DNA of 64,000 nt. Origin: Anisakis pegreffii (taxonomy: Eukaryota; Nematoda; Chromadorea; Rhabditida; Anisakidae). The notes under the pieces were generated by a model. That model worked only from the letters and a program-made list of their open reading frames with translations, did not search any database and had not been told where the DNA came from. The stretch lies in the NCBI GenBank assembly GCA_035041965.1, contig JAPYMA010000946.1, forward strand, positions 1-64,000. Reading direction: 5' to 3'. Of the stretch, positions 35,272 through 46,838 are shown piece by piece. The stretch's first letter is position 1. The number at the start of each line of letters is the position of its first letter. A program made the position numbers and the translations under genes.

Positions 35272-38200
35272 TCATATTCCATGTGCACGACAAGCCTCAT
35301 CTGAATTAGTGTACTTCTGTCTGACATATTCGGTCGTGCAACGGATCATTTGCGGCGGTGTGTTGCTGTAGATATCAGCCAAAAGTAGATCAACTGGGGC
35401 ATCCTTTCCTGTTTGAGCCATTTTTGTGGCTTCATCAATCTGAAAGCCGTTAACTGTCAGTTTCATCTGAACTCAGTTAACTATCAGTTTCAAATTTGCA
35501 ATGTTGAATGACAACATTCCAACAAGTGTGAACAACTTTTTACTCATTACGATCTTTGGTTTCGCATATTCCATTCGACCTATGAAGTGTTTTATTCGAT
35601 TACGAGAAATACACTAAACCTCTTTGCGTATTTTCTTATCAATCGCTTTCAGTTCATCTTCGGTTACCAATCCAGCCGGAATGATTCTTTCACGGAAACC
35701 CACAATTGTATCTCTCGTCTTTTTCACCTTGTCGACTTCTTCGCGTGTTCGATAGCTGAAGAGCATTACTTTAGGACCATTTCCAATCCTCAGCCGAACA
35801 GAGTGGACAGGACTATTGAATGTTCAGCCATCCTCATTGATTGTTGAGATTCACGAGCAGGTCATAGCGAACGATACCATAACTGGCTGATTGGATATGG
35901 ATTATTACAAGAAACTTTGCTCAAATACCTTGTTCCAGGATCGGACAACGAGTGACCGCTGTAACGGTAAGTACTGAACTCGAGGAACATCGGCCCTTTT
36001 CCAGCATTGCACCACTCTTTGGCCCATCGCGCAGCCTCACGTACTGCTAGCACGTCCATTCCATCAACCTTTAAGCAGTCGTCAGCTATGATGTTTGGAT
36101 GATAAAGCAAAGTCCCTTACAGTCGATGGATCTTAGCGCAATCTCTCGATTATTTGGTTAAGAACGATTTCTGCATTGTGCGGATTGAAGATTTTTGTGA
36201 ATATTGCAATTGTTTAGCACCATACAATATGGAGTGCTTACCCATACTCCGGGCATATAACTGACACGATCGTAGTAATTCTTCGCAGCACATCCCCTTT
36301 TCGTTGACGTTCCAAATGCATAACCGTTATTCTCGCATACGTATATGACAGGAATCGACCACAGCTTGGCTATATTCATTGCTGCAGGAAAACAATAGCG
36401 ATTCGCACTTCAAGCTATCACTTATCAGCAACAGCACATGTTCACGAGCATGTGTATACTATCAAACACTAGATGCAAGCGTGCGGTCGTCCATCGTGCT
36501 CGTGTCCTTGCACTCTCGTTTTAACGGATGACCCTCGCACAGTGTCAGCATCTCATTTCACATACCAACTACATGAGCACGTCGCTACCAAATAGGAATT
36601 CAGTGCATTTATTGTTTGTAAACATTCATTGTTTATACTATTCCCTTTTAGCCATTTCAATTGCTGCAATCTATTCATTTAGTTAGGGATGGGAAGAACA
36701 AGGTGTTTCAAAGTAAGCAGAATATACATTCAAAAAGTTGTCCTTGATTGCCAGCTCCATCGCCAAACAACGTGAAACAAACATTCTTCTGTTTCCTGTA
36801 TTTCAACGCGAAAGCAATACCCGTGCCCATCGATTGCTGTGCTCCGACAATGCCGTTTCCCCCATAAAAGTTTTTACCGTACATGTGCATCGATCCACCT
36901 TTACCGTGCACATTTCCGTTCGCTCGACCTAAACCACCGAAATCTCAAACTCATTTTGATCGATCACGATATGGTCGTCATTCAGTGATCGAGCGTTTTG
37001 TTATAGGGCAGAGAAGTTGCAGACTTTGTTCAGTTTGTTTTCAACTAACAATAAGTATATGACAACGCAGTTATGAAGCAACATCAAAACTCCTTGTTAG
37101 GTACCCAGTCTAAACAGATTCGGAAATTTTTAGCTTTAGTCTTGAGCAACTGACCGGTCAATTCACAGAGAACCGGTTTAACGCCTGGTCCGGAGAGAAA
37201 CGTCCATCCATGACAACGGAACGACGCAATGACACGATCATTTTCATCCAGTACAGATTTGATGCCAACCGCGCATCCCTCCTTGAAACCAACATCAATA
37301 TCAACTCAACGCACGCAGTCTTTTCGAAAAATCTTCATCTCAGTTTTTAAGTCAGATTTTTATATGTGAGAAATCTATGAGAAATGTGGATGATGAAATC
37401 CTCAAATACATCAAGGGACTGATTCGGTTGCATCGAATAAACGAGGAAGACAAGATTGATTCTGAAAACCCTTAGCATTACACGAAATCGTTTGTTCAGA
37501 TCAACTTCTAACCATTCAGTGAATCGGACAAACACAGTCACTTAAACCGTTCTTGTAGAGATAAAATAAATTCGAAGTTTTTTGCAATCCTCAAACAAAC
37601 AAACGGAGTGCAAACTTGGCCAGCATAGAGGTGGCAAAAACCGCGAATTCGTTGCTCTTTATACAAATTACCAGCAGCTGCTTCGATCCTCCGAATCGTC
37701 TGCAAAAAATCTTGCTCAGCAAGAATGAGAACAAACTGGACGAAAATTCTGGAAATATCGCATATCCGAAATCAGATAGCTATGGAAACTCATGACCAAA
37801 TTAGAGCAGGATCTCTACTTAGTTTTTATTGCTTCACACTACTCGACGCAAGATATACAAAAATCAGAATATGAATCAGAGAGCTTCGCAAGCAGTAGAG
37901 CTGGTGTGGTCAATAGATTAAAGAAGCTGCACTATTAGATGTGTCCACAGCAGCTACTTTGCAAAAGATAACAATTTTATCTTGCACCAGTGGTCCGTGG
38001 TGCACCTAGTGCAAGATAAACTGGTTATCTTTTGCCTCTGAAGGAGAATGCACGCCTCTGTCGGCAATACTGCATACGGGGATTTCATGAATGCAAAAAT
38101 AACTTCACCATCATCCGCGTATAAATTTGGAGAGCGTCGTCACGCGTCAGAGTAACTTCAGTGTTTGGACCCGACTCCACGTTGTGCAATTTGAAGGGTT

Positions 38201-38375
38201 TCACTTTGATTTGTGCAGAACTTACGAAACGCTTCGATGCACCGCTCCACAGGTCACTGCCGACAACCTAAAACTTCTCACTAGATGAAAACAGTTATAA
38301 ATCCTACACGAAATCTCATTACCGTTTCCTCAACAAGCCGCCGGAGTTTCGGCATTCGAAGACTTGTGCGAACAT
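35272..38375 (-). CDS. pdha-1: Pyruvate dehydrogenase E1 component, alpha subunit (mitochondrial)
   Basis: Nine exons: 38375-38323, 38256-38109, 37699-37616, 37281-37155, 36928-36728, 36381-36242, 36068-35929, 35755-35620, 35439-35272. They join in phase to 398 residues, the usual length. The thiamine-diphosphate motif begins at GDGAGNQGQ (from residue 192) and ends with ENN. The regulatory loop [20 protein letters not shown] keeps the serines equivalent to human S293 and S300 (here 291 and 298). [12 protein letters not shown] and RVDGMD-type blocks are also conserved. The product decarboxylates pyruvate with E1-beta in the mitochondrial matrix and feeds acetyl-CoA to the TCA cycle. The first 18 residues are Arg-containing and would serve as a targeting sequence; this first exon is the least certain part. 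The join between exons 2 and 3 is one residue shorter than in human PDHA1. Confidence 0.96.
37961..38035. repeat. Long imperfect inverted repeat (hairpin) in a PDH intron
   Basis: The arms 37961-37987 and 38009-38035 are 27 bases each and pair at 25 positions, with a loop of about 21 bases. The left arm begins gcaaaagataac and the right arm ends gttatcttttgc. It lies in the intron between PDH exons 2 and 3. Such a fold has the size of a microRNA precursor, but it could equally be a tiny MITE or a transcription-control palindrome. Within the loop, gcacca and tggtgc can pair in a competing fold. Confidence 0.85.
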
Positions 38376-38385
38376 CAAAGCATAC

Positions 38386-40501
38386 CTCGCAATTTGTCAT
38401 CAGATTAGGAATGTTAATGCAGTTCATGAAAGAAACAAATCTTAGAACTTACTTTTTTGAAAATACCCCAGCAGTTCATTATTGAAATCAAATGTAATTT
38501 TTGGCTTCTCGCAACTGCTTCTGTAATTATAGCAAAATAACAGTTAACTTAAAATATCAACTGAGACTGAACAAAATTTTATTGACGCGAATGTCGAAAA
38601 GTATCAGTTAATTCCAGCGGTATTCCTATTTGAATGCATTCGCCTCGCTGATTCAATTAGCTATCAACGAGCATTTCCGGTATTTGGAGAGCGGCTTCTA
38701 GCCGTCGAAAACTGTCAAAGTCGTTAAAGTATCAACAGCTTGATATCACTCATAAGACAACAATAGCAACTCTAAACAAAGTTCGACGAGTTCCATGCAG
38801 CCAAATCGCAGTCTTCAGTAAGAGCACCTCAACTGCCGCTAAACCACTCAATGTTCCTTTGAACAAAACGAATGTTTGATGATAAAAGAATGCGAATAAA
38901 TGCTGTAGTGAAATCAGCGAACAAATTTTCATACTATAATACTGTAATAAAATTTTCTCTCCGCGTTTCACAAACACTTTATGAATCATTATTCATATAG
39001 TCTCATTGCTGGCATTTAGCACTTATTATAATTTCAGCGACAAGAAAGCTCATTCGTATGGTTCACTTAGAATTAGAATGTAGAAATCGATGATTTTTAA
39101 ATTTGACAAAACCTGCGGTAATGTCAGCCCACATCGTTCGGCAAATTTTCATATTCATGGCAATAATTGAAAATTATTTTCTTGACGATATGTAAATGAG
39201 CTTGATGAGACTGTCGTTTCATTTGCTGGTTACGTTTTTGCAAGATGCGATTCACATGCCTTTTCATGGTTGGGGGAACAAGCGAACTCAACACGATAAT
39301 TCCACTACGGAGTGTAACAATACACTAAATTTGTTTTGAAAATGACTAAACTGTCTAATTTATCCTCTCCACACTCCGTACAGATGTGACTTTGTATTGG
39401 TATGAAACTTTGAAAGCCTATCAAATTTCGAGATATTCAATAAGAAAATTTTCATGAAATACCAATAACGGAAATGACTATTTGAGAAAATCTTTCGAAG
39501 CGATAAATGCAATGCGAACGTTTTCTCATAACTTTTATCGTTTGTTCGTTTAATTTGAATAACGAGAATCCCAATAATTTGTTTCAATTTGAATCATTGA
39601 TTGTTTCATCCATGCTGTTAATGTACACATTTGTGAGGATGTAGATATGTATGTTTGTGCAGACAAAACGAGAATTGCTCACAGTAATTTATGATGTGAA
39701 ATTGTATCTTTGACTGTTATTATTGTTTAAAAATTTATTGAACAATACAATTTCTATCGAAATACAAAATATTTCCAACAAAAACAACGCGATTACAGAA
39801 TCGAAGAGAATGCAGTAGGCTCGCAACAAGTGGTTTAAACACAAATTTGGCTACACTGTAATAACAAATTCAGACACGCGCACTACTCTTTCATGGCTAA
39901 ACACCGCGAAACATGAATTGCAGACAATTGGACATCCGGATTTGAATAGGCATAGGCTTGGCTGAGGTTTTTCACTGAGAATCTCTTACTATTTTAACAT
40001 TCACAAGTAAATAATTGAAAACATAGGAACAATTGTCCGTCTTTAATGCAACAAAATAACATAATTATGAATATTCCTAAAAAAATGCGACAGACAAATA
40101 TTAACTATATTATTTTCAAACAAACGACTGACTATGCCAGTCCATTCGGAACCACGGAGCATTAACAGTTATGGAATCAATCAGTGCTCGCCTGATTAGG
40201 CTATATGAAGAAAATGGCGATGTTTATTCGTTAACGAGCCCTTTCGTTGTTTTTCTTTATAAAGAAATAGAACTAAACACTTGGACATTTGAAAGAAGTA
40301 CCAAAAATTTTGTTACTCCTAGTAACTGTTGAGTTGAACCATTCGAAAAAGCGATGAACCTTTTTTCTCTCTATGATAATTCTAGTTCAACACGTTTTCT
40401 TTTCATAGATGGTATGATGAACGTGAAAAAGTACTTCTGGTTCAACACGTTTGTATTTTAGTCCTTGCAGTAGTTTACGGTAGAGGAAAGGAGAAAGGAT
40501 T
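38386..40501. other. Intergenic between the PDH and TFIIB genes
   Basis: No recognised gene. Both neighbours are on the minus strand, so this holds the TFIIB 3' end and the PDH promoter. A short direct repeat (tct-gttcaacacgttt) occurs near 40379 and 40437. Confidence 0.4.
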
Positions 40502-43500
40502 TCACTGATGTGGAAGTGCGTTAATGGAGGATATGCTGAAGTTGTCCGGGAAAAGTTGACGAGCAAACGGAAGCATCAGCTTGTAGGTCAGTTTGACGGT
40601 CGTTTCGGCTGCTCCGGCTATGGCTCCAATTTCTGCAATAGCAAAAAATCATCGATGGATGTTCAACAACGAAATGATTAGCATCATACATTCATACTGC
40701 AAAAAAAAACCGAAACGCAGTGCCTAGAACATTGTATAGAGCTGTTGATCAATCGATCAGTCAATTGCACTCGTGAAATATGCCAACCACAATAAGTCAA
40801 TTACCTTTTGCATTTCGCTTCTCATTGGCGGATGCTTGTGATGCCATATAAATTGCCGCTGCGGCTATTGAAATAGGACTTCTCCTTGAATAATGCAAAA
40901 ATTTCAGAAAAATATCTATTCGTCCCCTAGTCGAAATGAATTTGAACAGTTCATTTCGAATAATTCCCTCAGTTCACAAATCTGACGTTCGAAGAGATTG
41001 ACGGATTTGTGGAGTGAAAATGACGGCAGTTCGTCATCAGCTTATCCTCGTTGTAATATCATACATCAGTTACGTTACATATCCAACTTTGATATGTAAC
41101 AAAGCAATATGGAGTGGATTTAAAAGTACGTAGTGCAAATTCCGGTAATGAGAGGATTACCCGGCAACGAGATCCTTTTCAACAGCTTTTTTTGCGATTC
41201 GTGTTGCGATCATTTGCAAACGGTGTGACAGTCCGAGATTACCACAAAATCGGGACTGAAAACACTGTGATCACGATAAACTTCTCAATTCATATCATTA
41301 TACTGATTAGTGAAATTGAAAGCAACGAGGAAGCAGGAAATTAAGAACTTCAACAAACCATAAAGTCAGCGCTAGTGATTTGTTCCAAATTTGTTTCCAA
41401 AGATCTAATCGCTAACTTGAAGCAACGTCCGATTTCTTTCTTAGAAACCCTCGAAACAGCGCAAACCTCTGAAAGTTCGAAACATGTTGTTGGACTGAGC
41501 ACAGTCATTGTTGCACTTGTGCATTTGTTTACAAATTTATGCTTTCCGTTTACAATATTCAACTATGCGATTAGCATATGGCGCTGAGATAGTTTCACTC
41601 AAAAATAGACGACCTTTGAAGGTTCGAGGGACGCCTTCCTTTCTGCACGCAATATACAAACAAGCAGCAGCTTTCGCTTCATCGTTTTTACCGACCAGCG
41701 CTCTTGTATCCACTACGTCCTTGAACACCTTGGCGGCTATATCCTAGAATTGCACATCATTCCTATGCAACACTCGGCACACAACCCACATCAGTTTACG
41801 ATCGAAGAAGTGAAGACCATACGATTATATCAGTGGTTCACAAAGGGGGTGAAATTACCCATTTTGGGCAATTTGGAGTTGTGAAGGGGTGATGGAAGGG
41901 ATCGGGAAGTTAGTATTCCGTGCAATTGTTATTTTATGAAAGAACGCCAGTGTGACGGTGCTTTAACTCGGACATGTAAATGCGGTTAGTTGATGGCAAC
42001 ATCCTTCATTCTCCTATTTCCTGACTGTGAGTATCGTTGGTTCTTCCAGGCCAAATAAGGTTTTCAATCGTTTTAATAAGATTTTTATTCTTTTCCTAGC
42101 TGTTGCAATCACTCTCATAGCTTTTATCATTAAAAGTGTTCTCTTTTGCTAATTTCTCATTCATTTCACTCAACAGTTGAAGTCAAATTCTCATTCTATC
42201 AGATACACTCAATACACTCTACAGTTGACTGTCGAACGTTGTTGAGCAATAATATTCGTTTGCTGCATTGTTGACTTCGGTTGTCAACACTCTTCAACGT
42301 ATCCAATAAATAGTATACGCTACAGAATAAGAAATTGGTTCGAACTGTGAAGTGAAATGAGACGAAGTGAACGAGAAAAACTCATCAAAAGAACAATATA
42401 TGCATGTAATAGCTATGAGAGTGAATACAACACGTCTGAAAAGAATGAGAATTCATCTAAGTCAGTTTGAATTGAGTGTGTCACAGACATCAGCTTTTCA
42501 TGCAATTATGATCGATTGCAATATTATGAACACAACAGTCTAAGAGGAAGTCCAGCAATGTTGAATACCATCATAAACGTGCTAACAAAGTCTGGACGTA
42601 ACCTATGCTATTTCCATATGCAATGGGAATATTAAGGAGAGCAATCCAGAAGATCCAGGGAATTGACCTCACCTAGACCCGATCCATGAAATATAATCCC
42701 AAGAAGGCACATTGCCACTGCATGGAAATTAAACTGGGTGTACTAAATCGTCTACTAAATCGTCAAAAGTGGTGATGGAGCACTCGAATGTGAGAACCAC
42801 TGGATTATATCATAGCAGAAGACCATACCATACGATTCATTGTCATTATATCATTAATTCATCATATCATTTTTTTGCTTCAGACAAAAGTAAATAAATG
42901 TATCAGACGAAGGTAAATACAGATGAACTTTTGATTGATTCCAGACTTTCTTCCTTACTTCAACTGATTTTGGCAGTTGCATTCTGGAGCTCATCTCTCG
43001 AATAACGCCCAATGCTTCAGTCATTTGACGTTCCACTCCATTCAGCGTTCTACGTTGAGCACTAGCCAAACTGCAACAACCCTTTCAGCACTAGAAAACA
43101 ATTCGTCATCTATGATAAGAAAAGTGAGGGCAAGAACTCGAGTGTTCTTCAAGAAATGAGCAGAATGCACCTCTGATCACTATCCGAGCTGCCATAGTGA
43201 ACTGCAATGGATGTTGACAAATCCGAACTTCCAAGGAGTGGATTTTCTGGTGCACCGACACGCGAAGGATCAACTCCTGACTTTTCACCGCTGAACGAAC
43301 GCCATTCTGTTCCCACATCTACGATCCTGCAACTGATTTCTGACTAGAGAGGAAGTTACAAATGAATAATCAACGAACTGCGAGCACGTGGCATTTCTTT
43401 CCTTTCATATCTCCTGAACATTTACATAATTACGAGCTGCATCGTGAAAAGAATGAAGTGAGAGGGAGAGGCAACCTGTCGCCGACAACAAGTCCGCACT

Positions 43501-43576
43501 CGGGACATATTAAGTCTCCGGCACGATGATCTTCAATGAGGTTAGCTAACGGATGCTGCTCGCAACGAAGTGACAT
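40502..43576 (-). CDS. ttb-1: General transcription factor IIB (TFIIB)
   Basis: Eight exons: 43576-43476, 43326-43171, 43070-42959, 41743-41614, 41468-41359, 41255-41161, 40884-40805, 40632-40502. All phases agree and give 304 residues; human TFIIB has 316. An N-terminal zinc ribbon uses C5, H8, C24 and C27 (CEQHP and [12 protein letters not shown]). The B-reader/linker follows ([16 protein letters not shown]). Two cyclin folds then contain [36 protein letters not shown] and [22 protein letters not shown] bridges TBP on the promoter and RNA polymerase II in the nucleus. The ATG lies 28 bases after an acceptor-like tttcag. The intron at 41744-42958 is much longer than its neighbours because it holds a hAT element. 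Confidence 0.96.
41831..42802. mobile_element. Non-autonomous hAT-like element, copy 2
   Basis: It begins CAGTGGTTCAC and ends TGAGAACCACTG, and is flanked by an exact 8-bp target duplication, gattatat at 41823-41830 and 42803-42810. The interior aligns with copies at 22400 and 59826, for example attcttttcctagctgttgc and aacacgtctgaaaagaatga. It is 972 bp, longer than the others because of extra bases near the right end. The 81-codon ORF of the other copies has lost its ATG and is frameshifted here. It lies in a TFIIB intron. Confidence 0.93.
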
Positions 43577-44283
43577 TTTGTTGCTGCCAATCGTTTGTAT
43601 GCAGCTGAAATTCTGTAAAGTAACAGGCGAGCGGTGATTGGTTTCCAAGCTTTCATGCAAGGCACATTGCAGTAGCAGAGAAAACGTGAAGGTCGTTCCT
43701 TAAAAATTATCAACCAAAAAATGTTTATAAAATCGTGGCTCACTGAACATCTTTGAGCAGATTCGAAAAAGCGTTTTAACGCATGAGGCACGACCCACCT
43801 GTGAAGAACTGGAGAAAGACCAAACCACGCAGTCTGTAATAGTACTATGGACGACTACGGGACAACAGTTCGAAAGTAGTGTCAACGAAAACACTGCTGG
43901 GCACCTCTGATCACTGCAATTAGCACTCATCGTTCACGGCCAAAACAGAAAATTTACATATTGCATGATTCCAAACGCTTTGCTCATATGCAAAATAAAA
44001 TTTCTCACTAAAAGTCCGGAAATGCGCCTTTCTTCAACGATGTAGTGTACTAGTAATCAGACGTAAAAAGCGTGACGTTATGATGAAAGCCACAGACAAG
44101 AAGTCACAAAAGCCAATGAGCATCGAAACACGTAAACAGCGACCTCAACAGGTAATTGACAGAATTACTGCGTTCATTCTCTGAATCAAATCGAATGTGT
44201 CGAAAAAACCACAAAGAAATAATTCCGCCAGTAAATTGTTGAAAATCAGATAAAAGTAGAAGTTCGGAATGTATACTGAGTGC
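43577..44283. other. Upstream region of TFIIB
   Basis: Contains the TFIIB 5' untranslated region and presumably its promoter. An acceptor-like tttcag at 43610-43605 (minus) is a candidate trans-splice site. ORFs here resemble nothing known. Confidence 0.35.
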
Positions 44284-44527
44284 CTATTCTTTAGTTCTCA
44301 AATTCGTAAATCTGACTGATGAAACTTGAGGAGGATCGCTGAGCTGACGAGGTTGCCATTTTCTGAATTCATGCCTCAACTTCACTCTAGCATGATCATA
44401 TTCAGGCGATCTACCGAGGCGGATATGGAGAAATGACATTAAGCAGGGATCCATATTCGGTGGTGTGAGATCAGTTTTTTTCATGGCGTATCAAATCATC
44501 TTCTCTGCTTTGCTCTTGATCAGTCAT
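44284..44527 (-). CDS. Possible small protein gene, reading frame broken at an A7 run
   Basis: An acceptor (actattttcag) ends at 44543, and 15 bases later an ATG at 44527 opens a hydrophilic frame (MTDQEQSREDDLIRHEK) that stops at 44471. Overlapping it in another frame, from the ATG at 44484 to 44284, is a 66-codon ORF containing GRSPEYDHARVKLRHEFRKW. The two frames meet at a run of seven A (44475-44481 on the plus strand reads T7), so an indel in that run, real or a sequencing error, would explain the break. I do not recognise the product. It lies upstream of TFIIB on the same strand. Confidence 0.4.
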
Positions 44528-44879
44528 CCTATTGAAGAATATCTGAAAATAGTCATAAATTTAGTCGTAATATTAATGAAGATTTTTTCTGACATTTCGA
44601 CAAAAGCTAGAAAACAAATAGCAAAGAACAGCTAAGCAAACTTCTGTTATTATTTAGCTGTCCCATTGTATCGCGTTAATGCAAAATATTCGCGGTCAAA
44701 TTTTTGAATAAATACAAATGCGAGAAATCGGAGTAATGATGAACTGGAAAAACAAGAGGGCTTGCAAGGATCTTATCGTCAGGAATTGCTTATCATCAGA
44801 ACCGTTGTCGCAGATGAAAATAAGTCCGGCAATATGTAGTGATATATAGATATCAACCAAATTTCCACGTGGACTAAAG

Positions 44880-45500
44880 TGAGTGCCATCGTACTTCAGA
44901 AAATCAGCTGTTTCTCAGATTGTCAGCGAAATCGTTCGACATCATATATACTTTTCTGAAACTAGAAAATCTGGCGAACCCAATGACGTGAAGAAACGAC
45001 CATGTTAGTGGGCAAACCTGAGAAGAGCGGTAGTTTGAAGATGGTAACCATGATACTGCTATAGTAATGTACAGATTGATCAATAGAGATACAGTGCACT
45101 GAAATGAGCGTTGCCGAGCAACTAATGTAAGATACTTTCAGAAAATCAGCTATTTCCCTGAATATAAGCAAAATCGCTCGAAAACATATATACTTTTCTG
45201 AAACTGGAGAATCTGAGGAAATCTAAGCTTGAAAACTGTCATGCTTCTGGACAGATCTAAACAGAATGTTAATTTGAATACGATGATCCCGATTTTCCTA
45301 AACTCTTGTACACACTGAACAGTGTGATTTAATGTAGTGAAATCAGAAGATAAGCTGTATGAGATGGCTTTAGAAAGTCGTCATTATCACTTCAAGTAAG
45401 CAAAGCCGCCTGTCAAGATCTATGTTCTCCGTAACTGAAAAAATCCATAGAATCCGAAAGCTTAAAAAAATCACTATGTTCTTGAGCGAAGCTGAGGGGC
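44880..45500. repeat. Degenerate satellite array, block 3 (about 2.5 monomers)
   Basis: The landmarks of blocks 1 and 2 recur: gttagtgggcaaacctgaga near 45004, tatacttttctgaaact at about 44947 and 45187, and cagaaaatcagctgtttc at about 44897 with a relative at 45139. Spacing is about 240 bases. Divergence between monomers is high. Related but weaker similarity continues to about 45560. Confidence 0.75.
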
Positions 45501-45560
45501 GCATTAATTTGAAACTGATAATCCTGACATCTCTAACCTCTCATATGCACTGACCATTGC

Positions 45561-46838
45561 AAGACCATTTTGGCGCAGTTAACTGCTTGTTATTGGAGTT
45601 ATTCGGATAGATTTAAGCAAATGAACAATCTTATGTCTTTAAACAGCTTAGCACCCAAGAACTTCAACTTATTTTGCTAGTCAACCCTATTGCTAACATC
45701 TGAATCGAGATCATCACGTTCATTTGACGACAGTGATTTTTTTATTGGTTTGCTGTTCACTGATATTCATTTTCTTCTTGGTTCGGGATATGTATGCGTA
45801 TTCTTTGGAAAATGGTGCAAATTTTCGGATCAAACTGTTCTTATTGCTTCGACCTGTGCTCACATATTTTGATGAAATTACTTTTCTTTGTGGTTGGTTT
45901 TCTGCTTGAATCGATTTGTCTGGTTGTTGCTTTATTCATGAAAATCGCTAATATCTCTTGATTGCTTGTTATACTTTTATTATTAAATTGGATGTGTGAT
46001 TTATTATGCTTTTATGAGGCAAACAATTCATTGCGTACCAGTGTAATCAATCGAATGTCAAGGAGGAAAATTTATTTTTTTTAGCGAATCAGTTTGGGGC
46101 AGTGATGCATTTAAGATTGCAGCGATGCTTTTGAAATTATTAACAAGGAAAATAGAAATCAAAAAATACAAGAAACAACTCGAATTTACTTGATAGAAGA
46201 AAGCAGTTTCAAAGGTAAACAATGACTGAGAAAGAATAACTTTGAAAATACCCTTCTTAATAATTAATCTTCTTTGAAAGAATACTCGAACAATGTCAAC
46301 CGACAGAAACATTTAAAATATTCCCGAATTACGAATTCAGAAAGTTTTGAGAACTGAACGAAAGATGTGCAAATTATTCTCGAACAAATTTACTAATGTT
46401 CATAGTAAAATTTCAATGTTCCAAACCCAAACTGAAGAACACAGTTCAAGATGCTTTTGAGTATGTGATAAAGAACATCATATCTGTTATAAGTAATAAA
46501 GTGATGCAATAAATCAATAGATTTTAAAAGTGAAGCACTTTGAAATTATTTTAGCAGGTAACGTTCCTAGCTGGGATGAATGATGATGAATCAAACTGAA
46601 ATTAGACACGTCAAATAAGCTGATTACATCAGAAGATTCCATGACATCAGCTCATAACAATCAACAAAAATAAGCGATATTATCGAATTGACTGACTGAT
46701 CCGTGATCACAGATACATCAACAGCAGATAATAGCAATAATAATTACACATATTCATAATGTTCACACTAATTTTGGTACGGATTGATCGGAAAAGATAC
46801 ATTAAAATATCAATGGAAATAAGCGAACACAACAACAA
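45561..46838. other. Intergenic downstream of the metalloproteinase gene
   Basis: No recognised gene or repeat family. ORFs at 45690-45909 are hydrophobic and overlap each other in two frames, and I do not call them. Confidence 0.4.
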
